Positions 48,691 through 61,188 of a stretch of DNA of 64,000 bases are shown in pieces; position 1 is the first letter of the stretch, and each line of letters begins with the position of its first letter. Origin of the DNA: Phoebastria nigripes. Lineage: Eukaryota > Chordata > Aves > Procellariiformes > Diomedeidae. Made by a program: the position numbers and the translations under genes. The DNA lies in NCBI GenBank assembly GCA_035582835.1, contig JAYKAV010002977.1, positions 557,792 through 621,791 of the forward strand, read 5' to 3'. Under the pieces are notes generated by a model. The model searched no databases. It was not told where the DNA came from and saw only the letters and a list, made by a program, of their open reading frames with translations.

Positions 48691-51224
48691 CTTAGTTAAA
48701 AAAAAAGATGAAACAGGAGGCATTGGTCTGCACAAGGCCCTTTGGGGAGCTGTTGGTTGTTGTCTGGCTGGATTAGCCTAAACAACGCTCTTAAGAGAAG
48801 GAGGCTTAGAAAGGAAGACGCTTGAAAAGCAGATAGGGGCAAGAAAGCTAATGAAGAAAAGGGAGAGGCCAAGGAAGGAAAGGTGAGATGCACAGTCAAT
48901 AAGCTAAAGACCTTCAGAAATCTGGGTGGACTTCTGGAGTAGGATGCACAGTTCTGTCTATCCCACTGTGAGAATGATGTTTGGGGCAAGTCAGCAATGC
49001 CTTGCTGAACTGGGGCATGTCAGGAACAATGGGCACAGGGGGCACTGAGCTGGCACTGCCTGTCCCAGCCTGGGGCGAGAGGGGCAGGGAAGCCGGGTGC
49101 TGAGCCCCTGCCTGCCAGGACACAAAAGCCAGGCGACTCTAGAAGCAGAGCAGCTGTTTGCACAGCGCACAGCCCAAGCTCCGCACTGCTCTGTGGGTTG
49201 CAGTTTGGCATACAAACTCATCAGTGCAGCCTTTATTACTCAGGAAACTGCACTGTGCTACATTTTATGGTGTCAANCATCTTTAAATAAGAAAATTGAA
49301 GGTGGTCTAATCCTCTCTCGTAGTAAACGTAATAGTAAAGTTATGTTCAGCTCCTCTTGTAAGCTTATTTCCNTGCCTATAAATCCCTGATGCTAACTTT
49401 TGATTTCTCTGGAGCTACTCCTGACAGCACTGCTGGTCACAGTCCTCTTCCTCCACTGGCATGAGCAGCTATCCTGCCTGGTCTGTTTGCAGAAATGGCA
49501 GCGGGACAATACAAAGACCATACTGGATGTCCCCAACAGCTCCTTTTTGTAAGATGAAAATCACGTGGTATATTACTCAAAGATTCAAAAGCTCATTGCN
49601 GTAGCTTAAGATCTACTGGCAAAATTAAAAGTGATAAGGGATGTTAATCTTCATGCTCCAGGGTATAAACTAATTACCATCTGGAGTCAGGAGGAAGCTT
49701 TCCTCTTTATACTGATACAGCCTTTTACTGTTGCCTGGGAAAATGATGAGTTTGGAAGAGGTTGTTCCTCTCTCTGATGCATTGACCTTTGTCAAAGACT
49801 GGATTCTCAGCTAGTGGATCAATGGCCTATTTTAGGATGACATTCCTGTGTTGATATATCACCTTCCATTCAAATACATCCATTTGATTTAACATCCATT
49901 AGCAAGGTAATGCCCCAGAGCCTTGTATTTGTCAAACTGTTTGTTTACCCTTTTTACTCCAGAGATTAGTGCAATCTTACATGCAAAGTGCAAGTGAACA
50001 CATTCATTGCTCCATAACTCGCCTTTCATCTGAAAGGTTAGTGTTCCCTCCATGCCTTTTGGAGGCAGCAGTAATGGTGACACTGGTACAGACCTAAGCC
50101 TTTTATCAATGAGCAGCGTGGCAGGTCTATTTGTTTGAGCCCTTGCTGACACCCACAGTCTCTGTAATTCAGTCTGACAGATTGAGGCCATGTTCCAGAT
50201 CTCACAAAAGAAGCAGAGGCGGGTATTGATTTTTCTGTTATTGTTGGTGATTTGCTGCTTCATTCCTTTAACAAATGTTAAAAAAAAAAAAATAGTAAAC
50301 AGGAAGGTCACAGCTGCAGGTTGGCAGAGCACACAGTGCTGTTTCACCTGTTATTCTCTTCTGTCTCTATCTTTCTGATTCAATGGGCATGTTCCACAGA
50401 CCTTGAGCAACAACACTGGATAAACATGAAAAAAATAGCCATGATGCTGCTAACAACCCAGAGGGGCTGCAGAAGAAATCTGGTTCCAAGCATCTTTCAC
50501 ACTGCAACTTTGAGTAATGCTCCTGAATCACAATTCAGAGTAACAGCTGTATTTATAGCTTCTCCTGCACTAACTCTGGCATGGAGATAACCTTCACGTT
50601 CATACGGAAACCAGGCCCCTCAGCATACTATGCTCAGGTTTAACTCTAACTCACCTCAGGTGTCAAGTCATTTGTCAAGCCCAGACCCAGTGCAGGTCCT
50701 ACCACAGATGTGCTGAATGCTGCTGGCTATGTCCCCTCACTTCCCCAGGTACCACGCGGACACCTCGGATCAGATACATACCTGCCCTGTGCATCTGCTG
50801 CATTTGTTTGGCAAGATGCACATCTTGTAGCACCTTAGTCCTGATGTACAAAAATGCTAAGGAATCAATCTCCCATTAAAACCAACAGAACTTACACACC
50901 TAGATCCCTTCCCTAATCTACTATATTGGTTCCTGTGCTTTTGGGACTTTCTAATCTCCAAGCGTACTAAAGTAAACAAAAGATAAACCTTTATAGGTCT
51001 GTTGCTTCTATTATACATTATCTTGAAATGCTCAGGATTTCCCTTTCTACAGATGATTCTGAACAGATGTGCAGATTCAGGTCTGGACTCCTGGACAGAG
51101 CGTGCTTCCATGTGTGGAAATAAGCCATTTGTAGCAATTCTCAGATAAATTCAGAATCTATTATCAGCGTCTTCAGATTTCTCTTAGAAAACACTGAACA
51201 CTGCTTTGTGTTTAGCACTGTGTT

Positions 51225-51246
51225 AAAAAAAAAAAAAAAAAAAAAA
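51225..51246. repeat. Poly-A tract next to a G-rich block
   Basis: A22 is followed after about 40 bp by a short T7 and then by the G-rich tract at 51286-51307. Confidence 0.93.
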
Positions 51247-51285
51247 GCAGTTGCAGTTGCTCAGGTTTGGGTTTTTTTGTTTCTT

Positions 51286-51307
51286 GGGGGAGTGGGGTGG
51301 GGGGGAG
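51286..51307 (+). other. Potential G-quadruplex tract
   Basis: GGGGGAGTGGGGTGGGGGGG has G runs of 5, 4 and 7, enough for four stacked G-tracts with short loops if the last run is split. This is a structural inference from base composition only. Confidence 0.5.
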
Positions 51308-51797
51308 AGGCTGGACTGCTCCCACGTATCCTTGGCAGAGCAATAGAAACAAAAGATTGAGCACTTTAATGGTATGCTGATGCCTCTAATGTAAGTACAA
51401 AATATATAAGGAATTTTTTAGCAGCCTTTCAGACTTTGAGAGAGATAAGCAATATCTTCATACTGTGAACGGAGCCATTTTCACTATCACAGGGCTTTGA
51501 CAACCAGCTTCCTACGCAGTTTGTCATGCCGAATGTCACTAATACTGTCTGAATACTGATATTGTTCATGACTTTTTGTTATGTCTCATGTAAAGATTTT
51601 ATGTGTTTAATTTAGCAAAGGCATTGATAAATGGATATAAATCTTTGGAGAGGCTACTGATAAAAAAACTCCTTTCATATCACACTGATGTCTGTGCTGT
51701 GTTAGGCTTCAAAAATATTTACATTTTATCCTTTTTATGAGCTCAGTGGCATTGCAGTGATTGTTCTTAAAGATGATTGAAAAACACAGTAATCTCC

Positions 51798-51848
51798 TGG
51801 GAACACTGACATAAATCTGGAGTAACCTTGTTGCTCCTGGTGGAGATA
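51798..51848. repeat. Possible palindromic-core repeat scrap
   Basis: GGGAACACTGACATAAATCT followed by GGAGTAACCTTGTTGCTCCT resembles 'acactggtataaatctggagtaactccactg'. Only one arm is present. Confidence 0.25.
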
Positions 51849-52424
51849 CTTGTGCATTATTGGGCGTGCTATTCGGCCCAGGGATTGTGCCATACCTGCA
51901 GTTACCAGTAAGGAGAAATATAGCTACTTAGCTTGCTACATGTCCTTGTCCTTTCTCTTCGAAATCCTTGGTTTGTTTGCCAAAACAAGTATTTTTCCTT
52001 CTCCATCCATGATGCCAGTGGTGTGCAGTACCTTCTTCTGGCACTGGCTCACGAGGAGCATTTTCTGCTCTCCCAGAGGATGGGCCAGCAAAGAAGAAAC
52101 CTGCTCCTGCATGGGTCACTGGTCAGAGAGAGGGAAGCAGGACCACCAAAATCAGCAGAAATCTATTTCTCTTGCTCCTGGCATTGCTGCCTTGCACTTC
52201 ATCCAATGCAGCCTTGCTCTCATCAGCTGGCTTCAAGAAGAACATAAGGGCATGTCCCTTAATGGCCATTCTCCAGCAGAGAGTTTGCAGCATGGGCTAC
52301 ACAGGGCAGCTGCAGGCTGAACAAACATCTGCTTCAGCTAGCAAACACTGAGCTACCAGTGGTTTTGCTTTTACCAGTTATAGCCCTATCTAGTCTACTG
52401 CCTTCTTCAATTTTTACACACGCT

Positions 52425-52544
52425 GTTTTTTGTTTTTGTTTGGTCGGGGGTTTTTTTTGTTTGTTTTTGTTTTTTGTTGATTGTGGGGGTTTTTTGTTTT
52501 GTTTTTTTTTGTTTTGTTTTGTTTTGTTGTTGTTTTTTTTTTTT
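52425..52544. repeat. T/G-rich low-complexity tract
   Basis: About 120 bp consist almost only of T with interspersed G or GGGG, including a GTTTT-type pentanucleotide stretch at 52501-52525. The open frame across it gives a run of F, L and C residues and is not a membrane protein gene. Confidence 0.95.
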
Positions 52545-52987
52545 CACTTGAAAATAAATGTGATGCTTTCAAGGAGGTAAATCACTGCTTGCTCTGTCTC
52601 TCAGGAGCCAATCTGTGCTCCCAGGCAGAACAGACTCCTCTTTGAAAGGCGTGAGGTTTAATTTCCATGGTGCCACTGCATTTCTGTTTTACACACCCTG
52701 GCCTGGAGGTGATAACAGCGGTGGGGGCACACCACTTCGCACCTTAGGGATGCTGGCTTATATCTCACAGGGATGCCGACATGTCGATGGATGCAGCTTA
52801 TTAGCAGTCCTGCAGCCCCACTGAAAGGGAAGGTGTGACTTTTCACTGTTTCTATTAGCACCGTGCCAAGAGGTCACAGCAAAAGCTGAAGGGAGTAGGA
52901 TCACAGCGTGGGTGTAAGCACAAGCAGGTAGTCCCAGCACCAATGTGTTTAGCCAAAATATCAAAGCAGAGAGAGGTGGAAGTAAAA

Positions 52988-53090
52988 ATGAAGGCAGAGA
53001 GAGGTTAAGTGATTGGCCCAAGGTCAAAGAAAAGCTCTTTGCCAGAGCTGGAAACACAGCTCTCATGAGTCCATCTACAGAGCTCTGCTG
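52988..53090 (-). mobile_element. MIR-type ancient SINE fragment
   Basis: The core GAGAGAGGTTAAGTGATTGG followed by CCCAAGGTCA is the reverse complement of the well-known MIR/L2-associated segment ('tgaccttgggcaagtcacttaacctctctg'). Downstream GCCAGAGCTGGAAACACAGC matches the 'ggcagagctgggaatagaac' part. MIRs are tRNA-derived amniote SINEs long extinct in birds. The insert is in minus orientation, diverged but clear. The element is non-coding and ends are approximate. Confidence 0.7.
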
Positions 53091-53949
53091 ATCCTCCGAG
53101 CAGCTTTCCCATAAGTGGAATACATGCCTATTTTGACAGTATTTTATTTGTATACAACTATAATTGTGAACTTGTCATGGTAAATTGCTGTGTGAAACTT
53201 GGTCCTATTTGGAATATTACTTCTTCACAATACGCAAGAAGTCTAGTAGGAATGCTTTACAAATGTTATTCATGTTACACCTCAGGGGCAAGATAAATAA
53301 TACATAAATTGAACAAACACCCAGGCACATTAATGGGAAAGGCTATGCAACTTCAACTACCCTATGAACTTTTCCATTTTCCTCACAGAAATTGTTTCTG
53401 TCGATATTTTGATTTAAATTGGGCTGAAAGGGAGGAAGGAGGAAAGTGTAATCAGAAGGTTGTCAACAAACTGTGCTCACTTAAGAATTAGTGGACAGTG
53501 CCACTACTCGCAGTTTTGTACACTATATGTCTTTCCTACAGATAAATTGTTCTGGGGGCTATCCAGGGTGGGGAGAGGGAAATAAAAATAAACAAAACAA
53601 AAAATTCACCATATTTGATTTTTTACTTTGTTTTGGAAAAAAGTTGATTGGAATTTTTTCGTTGCTGGTGTATTTTTGCAAGAAGTAAAAACCTTAAACT
53701 GGTACAAAATAGTATTTACTGTAGCATTACTCCAAATTGTCGTGCAATTTTCCTCAGTGTTGGGAGACTCATGGTTAACCTTTAGAAAAAGTTATGCTAA
53801 CTGAAATAAGGAAAACTACGGAAACACCTTCTGCTGTAATAGATACAAATCACTGCCACCCTATCAATTAAGCAGCTGAAGACCTGTCAGCTTTGCCTTT
53901 TGGCTTCACTGTCCTCAGCAGTCCCCACCCTCTCTCCTGTCGTGATCCC

Positions 53950-54065
53950 TTGTTATTTTCAGCCCTTGATTTACATCATGAGCTCTGCGGAGCAAGGACT
54001 TGTCTCTTTGTTTAGCTCCTGTAACATCTCTTATTCCTAATGCATGCAATTAAATGACACCACAG
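53950..54065 (+). mobile_element. L2/MIR-type 3' tail, ancient
   Basis: GAGCTCTGCGGAGCAAGGAC followed by TTGTCTCTTTG and GCTCCTGTAACATCTC resembles the shared 3' tail of old L2-group LINEs and their SINE partners ('attgtgagctccttgaggacagggactgtctctttg...ctcctgtacagcgcctag'). The insert is in plus orientation. It ends near an A-rich ATGCAATTAAATGAC, where the family usually has a short microsatellite tail. It lies between a MIR-type fragment and an old CR1 fragment in a region dense in fossil repeats. Confidence 0.48.
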
Positions 54066-54114
54066 CAATGCTTGGTGGCAAAGTAAATATTCACCATTAT
54101 CTTCAGAGTCTACC

Positions 54115-54330
54115 GAGATTTAAGAGTTTGAATTAGAAGAGACCATTGTGTCACCTAGCAGTCAAAGGCTAACTTTAGCCCAATAGGCTCATATCCACCC
54201 TCCAGAAAAGCTTCTCTTCCCATCAGGCACAGGAGAGCAGTGGTCCTGCTTCACAATGTCCTTTCTTCTCTTTAACCCAGATACCCCTGTATCAAGCTCA
54301 ACAGCCTGTGATCTGTGGTGCTCATTGATA
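54115..54330 (-). mobile_element. Ancient CR1/L3-like LINE fragment
   Basis: The stretch contains GAGATTTAAGAGTTTGAATT, then AGAAGAGACCATTGTGTCAC, then CCCAGATACCCCTGTATCAA followed by GCTCAACAGCCTGTG. These match, in order, pieces of a very old sauropsid CR1-group repeat seen in turtles, crocodilians and birds ('agaatttaaggccagaagggaccatta...', '...acccctgtattgagcccaataac'). Pieces are separated by insertions, and no single run is long. Orientation is inferred as minus, because the 'gaagggacca' segment normally lies at the reversed 3' end. The right boundary is uncertain; similarity fades after about 54320. Confidence 0.42.
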
Positions 54331-56865
54331 GCCCGTTTTTATGGTGGATAAAAAGGTGGATCCTTCACTGAGGTACTTCCTGAATCTTGCCTTTATCTTT
54401 CTAGTGTTGGCAAGATCTTATCTTTCAGCAACAGAATCCAGCCAGGGATGGAAGAAAATATNGTTCATCTTGGTTTAGTATAAATTTGTCGCCCTAAGGA
54501 GAGCTTTCTTTCCCAGAGGAGAGTATTAACTCTTGTGAAGACACAAGAAGGGACNCAGAAAGGCAGGGAGAGGTTGGCCAGGTAACACAAAGCAAGCAAA
54601 TTCTACTTGCATATCACCACTACTTTCTCCCTGCCCACATTAATTGACCTGATAACAGCATCATTTACAACAGGAGATGAGCCTGCTCCAGGAGCGATGG
54701 CAGCTGCTTGGCAGCTTGGTAAAAGGGATGTTAGGCTAGGTTTCGGTAAGTGAGTGATCTTCAACAGCATTCCTGCACTCAGAGTTGTATTGCTGGCAAG
54801 GCCAGCAGAAGCCCCAGGAACCTGGAGAAGTTTGGAGGCAGAGGATGGCAGAAAGATTCATGTCTGAAACAGTCATATACTTCATTGTACAGTGATATAA
54901 TGAAGACCGCACAGGTTCTTTTCATCAAAAATTAGGGGGTTGGTTTGTTTGGTTTTTTTAAAATAGAATGCTAATTCAAGGTTAATAGTAAATACCTGCA
55001 ATACTACAAGTGGCAGGACAGAGGGAGAAAGCTGGCCCAGAATACAAAAAGCATTAGAACAGGAAGCAAATTAAGAAGTGCTTATAAATTGATGTTGTTA
55101 AAGCCTGGGGAACAGTAAATGAGGAACACTCCAATCAGTTATAGAAAGACTTAGATCATTTAGAAGCTAATGGCAAAGACAGTTCGAAGCTGACAAACAT
55201 AGAATAATGAGAACTTTTAAATATCTTATACTCTCTGTGAATCTTAAAATGCACAGATTAAAAAGGTAAGGAACTCCAAAGAGACAATCTAAGGGTTGTT
55301 TTGTTTTTTCTGTTCTGGAAATGGAGAGCAAAATGCAAAGTCTTTCCTGGGAATAAGTGTGTTAAGTAAATGCCCTTACACGGGGAAGAAATTCAGCCAA
55401 AATAGTAAAATTGTTTAGTAGGTAGCATAAAATCTAAGGAGAACAGCAAGAATAATTTAGCAGGATATAATTTGAAATCAACAGAAGTAGGCATCCTGGC
55501 TAGTTATGTATTCTTGAAAATTATAATAAACATCTAAATTCCTTTGCAGATCTGGCCTTCAAGCAATTAGAAGTCAGGTTTCATTTAGAAGTCAACATAC
55601 TTAATAGTTCACTTGCTTAAATGATCCTTTATAGTGAGACTAAGGCTCCTGAGTCACTTTAGTGCTTTCGAAAATACCACTTTGTGCTCAAACACAATAC
55701 CATATAAAGCCCATACCAATCACACCCTCCTGTTCATTCTGCCAGGCCACACTTCAAATTCAAACACATTCCATATAAATGTTCAGAGTGTAACTTTCAA
55801 AGCTTACAAGACCCAACTGCTCATAACGGAGCAAAGCAGATCTACCGTTACCTGTCTGGTGTTTAATTAGGTGATCTAATCTTTTGCTCATTTCCTAAAA
55901 TCATGTTTCTTCCAAAACAAGACAGCTGACATGTAGCTCCCAGCAGATCCTCGCTATTACGTGGCTCTTCCAAGAACATAAAGACCAGAGTCTCTTTCTT
56001 CACAGTGGAGCTATTCAACAAAAATAAAAAGGTACCATTTTCACNGGATCTTTTGCACTGTGAAGTCCCACTCTGGAGCCAACTCACACCTCTTCAAGCT
56101 GACCAGCCCACTCCTACATTGCAGATAGGCGTTCGGTGACATCTCTGAACATTTCCAATGCTTCATCAAAGCACTAAACTGTGAATGCCNCGTTTCTAGT
56201 CTCACAGCCCTTGCTGGCCTCTAAGGTGTAGAAAACCCAGCAGTTCGATACAACTAAAAAAATGGTTGGTTACCATATATTAAATAACATTGACGAAAAC
56301 TTTACTGAGCTCCTACAGCATAATGTACAAATTACTTGGCCAACAAACATCATTAAGCTTTGTTTAATAATCTTGTAGCATTTGGCAAACATACTGTTCA
56401 ATAAGTGCCTTATTAAATTTAATTTTAAATCTTTCTTTGAGATATGTAATTCTAAGGGTGAGCATGTAATTTATTATAAGATATGAAAAAAACCCAATCA
56501 AACAGAATAAGTGATTAAAAGACCTCAGAAGCCTAAAAAAAAAAAGTCAAGCAGACCTACTTGAACACTCCAGAAAGTGGTGATGACAAGCATCTGGATA
56601 TGGAGTTTACAGCCATTTTAAGGGCTAGGCTGTTTCAGGATGTCATCTGTAGGTGTTTAATGACCAGCAGGTGTGTGCTGCCATGGGAAAACACAAATAC
56701 CTGCAAATAACAAACATGAAACAAAGCTCCTATCAGTAAGAGACAGGGCAATTTTTGGAGGATTTCACACTCCTTTAGATACAGCCTTGCAGGTACTGAA
56801 GGGACAAAGGGAAAAGCCTGTGTTTAAGTCATGAAGGTAACTATTACCCATCTGCTGGTCAGCTT

Positions 56866-56926
56866 GTCTTGATTACGCAGATGAGAAAACTTGAACTGGA
56901 AGAAGGATAACTGAGTAAGCCACCTT
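56866..56926 (-). mobile_element. Possible MIR-type SINE scrap
   Basis: GATTACGCAGATGAGAAAAC followed by GGAAGAAGGATAACTGAGTA resembles the reversed MIR segment 'ttttacagatgaggaaactgag...agagattaagtgac'. The 'ttgcccaaggtcac' core that would settle the call is missing or too altered. The call is weak and could be chance. Confidence 0.28.
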
Positions 56927-57307
56927 GTATTCAGGACAAATTGATGAAGAAGGGTTGTAGTAATGGATGTAAAGAATGACTGACCAAGCCATAGTATGAT
57001 AGATTAAAAATAAGAGGAAAATAGTCTATAATTATTAGAAGCACAAAATGTAATTCTTACTGAGGCTTCAAAATTCACCAAAGGACTGAAATAAATACAT
57101 GTAATAATGTCTTGTTCCAATTTAAAAGTGAAAGAAAAGATTAAAAGTTAAAGCCACATATTGAAATGGAGAGAGAGAATAAGTAGATTTTTACAGTTGT
57201 ATTCAAGAAAGGAGAATTATACTAAAAATACAAGAAGATTAAATAGGCTAAGTATGTAACTGCTGCTGTAACATCACAGTTAGAAACCTCATTGAATTCA
57301 ACAGTTT

Positions 57308-57324
57308 AAATAAATAAATAAATG
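57308..57324. repeat. AAAT microsatellite
   Basis: About four copies of the tetranucleotide TAAA/AAAT, followed by GAGAGAG. Confidence 0.85.
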
Positions 57325-57631
57325 AGAGAGTACGTGTTCCAGGACTGTTGTATCATGTTCTCAGTTACTACATACTGGCCTTAACACCAACCATTTTACT
57401 CTAACCAGCCAGCTCCACTCACCATATACAAGGACAGGTACAACACAGAGCATCCTAAATGCTTTGCATATCTTTTTGCCATTAAAATGCAGCCACTTTG
57501 CAGAAAGTGTGACGATGCAACACAAAGATCTTATGCTCAAAGGAGCATGCCAGAAAACCAACACCTTTTCCATAAGGAGAACTCAAGAAGAAAATCCTCA
57601 TTTATATTTTTTAAATGGGAAAAACTGATTT

Positions 57632-57647
57632 CCCCCCCCCCCCCCCC
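57632..57647. repeat. Poly-C run, 16 bp
   Basis: TTT is followed by sixteen C and then AGGAGACTG. A long C (or G on the other strand) homopolymer in AT-rich surroundings is rare, can form i-motif or G4 structures, and is often mis-sized in assemblies. Confidence 0.95.
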
Positions 57648-60600
57648 AGGAGACTGAAGCTGTTTTGAAACTTTTCAACATTTAGGTATTAGCTAAAACA
57701 TTTTGACCAGTTCTGCTCTAACAGAAACACAGAAATGAAAATTGAGACAAAGATATCAACTGATGGCCCAGGCTGCCATGGGTATTAGACCCCTAACCCA
57801 GGATCCAACCTTACCACATGAAAAGTATTATTTGTTAAGAAACATCCACACAAAGGACTTTCATTTGTGATATCTTGTCCAGATAACCCACACCTGGCAG
57901 CCTTACAATACTTCAATTTATAAGCCTCAGAAAGCTGAAGGAATGCCTTTTAAATATATCTGAACTGGTGTAAGTCCGTGTGAAATCAATAGGCAGCATT
58001 CATTTAGCAGGAAGTTGAACTCACGCCAACTCTGACTAAACTGGAAGGTCAAATAAACATAGATATTTCAAGATTAAGGTTTGGGAAAATTAATTGACCT
58101 TTCATATGCTTCTATAAAATTACATCTTTAGTTCTGGGAGCCAATAACAGGAGCTGGAGCTCTACAGTGACGAGATCACATTGGTGACACATGAAGTTAC
58201 TGTCCATAGCTTTAATTTAAGGAATGATGCCACCGACGGCTAAGCACAGACGTAACAGGCTCTGTGGTTTCCCCACAGTCCTTCATGTTTTCCAACCAGT
58301 GCAATGGCTTTTGGAGGAAAGAAAGGAAGGCACTATGTCCTGCATCAGATTTGCAGGCTGTGGGTCTATACCTCTGTGCATTAAACCAAGTTTCATGCCT
58401 CTGCTGCACCAGTGAGGAAAAGTCCCAGGCATCTGAACCCATCATTTATGCTGGAGAAGGAGCAAAGGCACCATGCCCGTCCCTTCCTTGGCACACTGTC
58501 CCTCTTCCCTCCCATTCTCCCCTACCTACTTCCAGACAACAACATTCAGCATTATTGGCTCTGCTGTGGAGCCATCTCTGCGTGAAGGCAGTGAGCTTTT
58601 CAGGGTAGCAAACATTTTTCCTCTCCATTCAGCACCTTCTCACCATCAACCATAAATAAGTGACTATCATTGATGAAGCTCTGGCTGCTACTACATTTTC
58701 ATTTTGCATTACTACATGCACATGGGAGGGGGCAGTCCTTGTCCAGAAGGGTTGACCAACTAAATAACAAGGAATGGGGATGAAAAAGCATAAATATTCT
58801 GCACCTCACCCTTGGCCACGGGCCCAAACAGAGGTCAAACATGTCCGTGGAAGCCACGGCTGGTCTCCTAGTCCCTGATGTGCACCTCCCTCTCAGCACA
58901 GAGGGGAAAAGGTGACCTCTCTCTTCAAAGAAAAATCATCCCCAATTATGATAACCGGAAATTCCTCAGCAAAGAGGCACTTTTTGAAGCTGGGCCAGGT
59001 ACGGAAGACAAAAGGAAACCGGCATACACAGTAACTGTTCCCAGAACATTGCTTCAAAGTTTCTCTGAATGATCCAATTTTTATGCTATTTATCTGTGCA
59101 AGAAGGAAAATACAGCTCACCCGAGTAGATTATAGTGTTGCTGATGGATTAAGACTTAAAGCAAGTCTTGTCATCTTTTATTAGGCATAACATTAGAACA
59201 CACTGGTAAGGCATAAACTGCATCATTGCCAGGTAAGATCAGATTTTTCAATTATTATTATTCCAGTCATCATCGTGCTGGAACATGTAGAGATTTAAAA
59301 GTCAAATACCATAATTATACCCACAGGAGGAACGTGTGGAGGGGAGTCCTTGCTGGGTTCATAGGTACACACTCTTGGCAGGTTTGGTTTCTATATGGTA
59401 ATATTTTTTTTTAAAGGCAGTGCAGCAATAATTCAGGCATTCAGAGTTCCATTACCTTTTCCCCCTTGTAAATATTCAAAGCAATACACTCAAGTATAGG
59501 TTGTCTTCTCCTGTCTCATTTATTTTAGAAATCCTAATGACAGTACACTTTGATAGTAACCTTACTGAGACTCAAGTCCGGGGTGGCAAAGGGAGAAACT
59601 CACTTTTCCTATTAGCAGTCAAGTACCACTGGTTACAATTCAGCAGCTATATTTGAATGAAATTCATGTCAAGAAGTTGTAGGAAATCAATAAAACTCTG
59701 TTTCACTGAATTCCTGAAATTTTGGATAAGGTTGCATTTGTGCAGAGTTAAGTCCAGTGGTGCCAAAGGCATAGGTTGCATCTGAGATACAAAAGCAAGT
59801 AAACAATTTCTCCTCATCTTCCATGACCAGCGGTTCTGCCCAAAGCCTAATCCCAGCACTTAGTTACTTCTTAAAAAAAAAAGAGAAGTATACCTCTTTC
59901 AGTAGGTTGTAATGCTTTCTGTTTCCTCCTGTCATTTAACAATTTTCAAGTGGCATTTTATTGGTGTTCATCATGATTTAATGGTACAATCATTTGCTTA
60001 ATATTTTGTTACCTGAAAATAATTATTTCTCCACTGAAGCAGGTATGTTCTGCTTCAGAACTACTGTAATACCACTTCTGTTTCAACGAAGCTTCACTAC
60101 ACTGAAAATTCCTGTTGTATTGCTTTTCTCCCTTATAGCCTTGACATATTTTAGTTAAAAAAAGCAGAGGAAAAGTACAAAATTTTAAAAACTGTGTTTT
60201 AAGTCTCTCACTAAGCTTAACTGTCTAACAGCATTGTGCTTCAGTTATTTTTCAAAAACACAAATTAAGGTAAGAATTATTCCATGTTTCATTTACTCAT
60301 AACACCACAGTGCTGGCCAATGTTCTTGATGCTCACAATGTGAAATTGCTTCAGTAAGTATAAAAAAGGTAAAAGGCTCACTGAGCGCTCACGTACTAAC
60401 TTCAATTACATCCAGCAGAGAATTAGCTGGTAGCTGCAGTGTTGTTACATAATATTTAAACAAATGTAAATGAAAGCAGAATCTAACCCAAGGTTACGGG
60501 GTCTCATGACCTGTGAGGAGACGTCTCGGTTCAAATGTCAGGGTTGTCTTATATTTTATTTAGTTGGTGCAAAAAAGCGTAGACTTAAACATACCCACAC

Positions 60601-61121
60601 CTTCAAGGCTTAAAAGCCATCCCCAAAATTTTCAACTGGAAATATCACAAAGCCACTGCTTGTGGATGTCTTACACACCAGTTCAGCTCCCCATTGCTCT
60701 GCCGTAGGGAGGCATGTGCTGAAGAAAGAAAAATGTCATTTGGTGCCAGCAGGCAAATGCCTTCAGGCATAAAGCGATGTCTTCCTGGCTCCTAGGAGAG
60801 GGTCCTCCTGCCTGGGCAACCGTGCTCTCCAAGGAGCGGAAACATTGTACAGTGAGAAATCCAGGATGAGCCACTGACTGAAGTAAGAGAATGGCTCCTA
60901 TTTTACAATTTGGAAATCCAGCAGGAGAAAATGGAAATCAATACGGTTGAATATTTCAGAATCCTGAAAAAAAAAAATTTCTGAATTTCATGGACCCTAA
61001 ATTACACAAGGGTGTGTTTATCTCTGTTAGTACTTCCCCCACACACACCCCTCCTCTGAAAGGCTGCACCAATTTTGCCTATTTAACAAGTTACAGGAAG
61101 CCCTACACACCACATCCCACA

Positions 61122-61188
61122 CTGATGACCTGATCCAAAGCCCCTCAAGGAAAGTAAAGCTTCCACTGACGTCAGCACCTTTGGGTGT
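61122..61188. repeat. Palindromic-core sauropsid repeat fragment
   Basis: GATGACCTGATCCAAAGCCC, then AAAGCTTCCACTGACGTCAG and CACCTTTGGG match the variant 'cctgatccaaagcccattgaagtcaatgg...ccactgacttcagtgg...ctttggatc'. The arms CCAAAG and CTTTGG face each other, which supports an inverted-repeat layout. Confidence 0.42.

Larger units (their letters stand above)
48691..52424. other. Gene-free DNA
   Basis: A purine-rich stretch follows the CR1 (48.70-48.90 kb). A GC-rich patch lies at 49.02-49.15 kb (GGCACTGCCTGTCCCAGCCT) and AT-rich DNA beyond. The frame at 51850-52320 (156 codons) shows no domain and is overlapped by an open frame in another register. Nothing more is recognised. Confidence 0.55.
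54331..57607. other. Gene-free AT-rich DNA
   Basis: AT-rich sequence with few frames above 75 codons. Contains four Ns (54462, 54543, 56045, 56190) and a possible MIR scrap. No gene is seen. Confidence 0.55.

Noticed and set aside
52359..52580. F/L-rich frame resembling a transmembrane protein
   Set aside because: Produced by the T/G low-complexity tract.
60500..60545. tRNA-like GGTTCAAATG
   Set aside because: No matching acceptor stem, anticodon arm or A box upstream.
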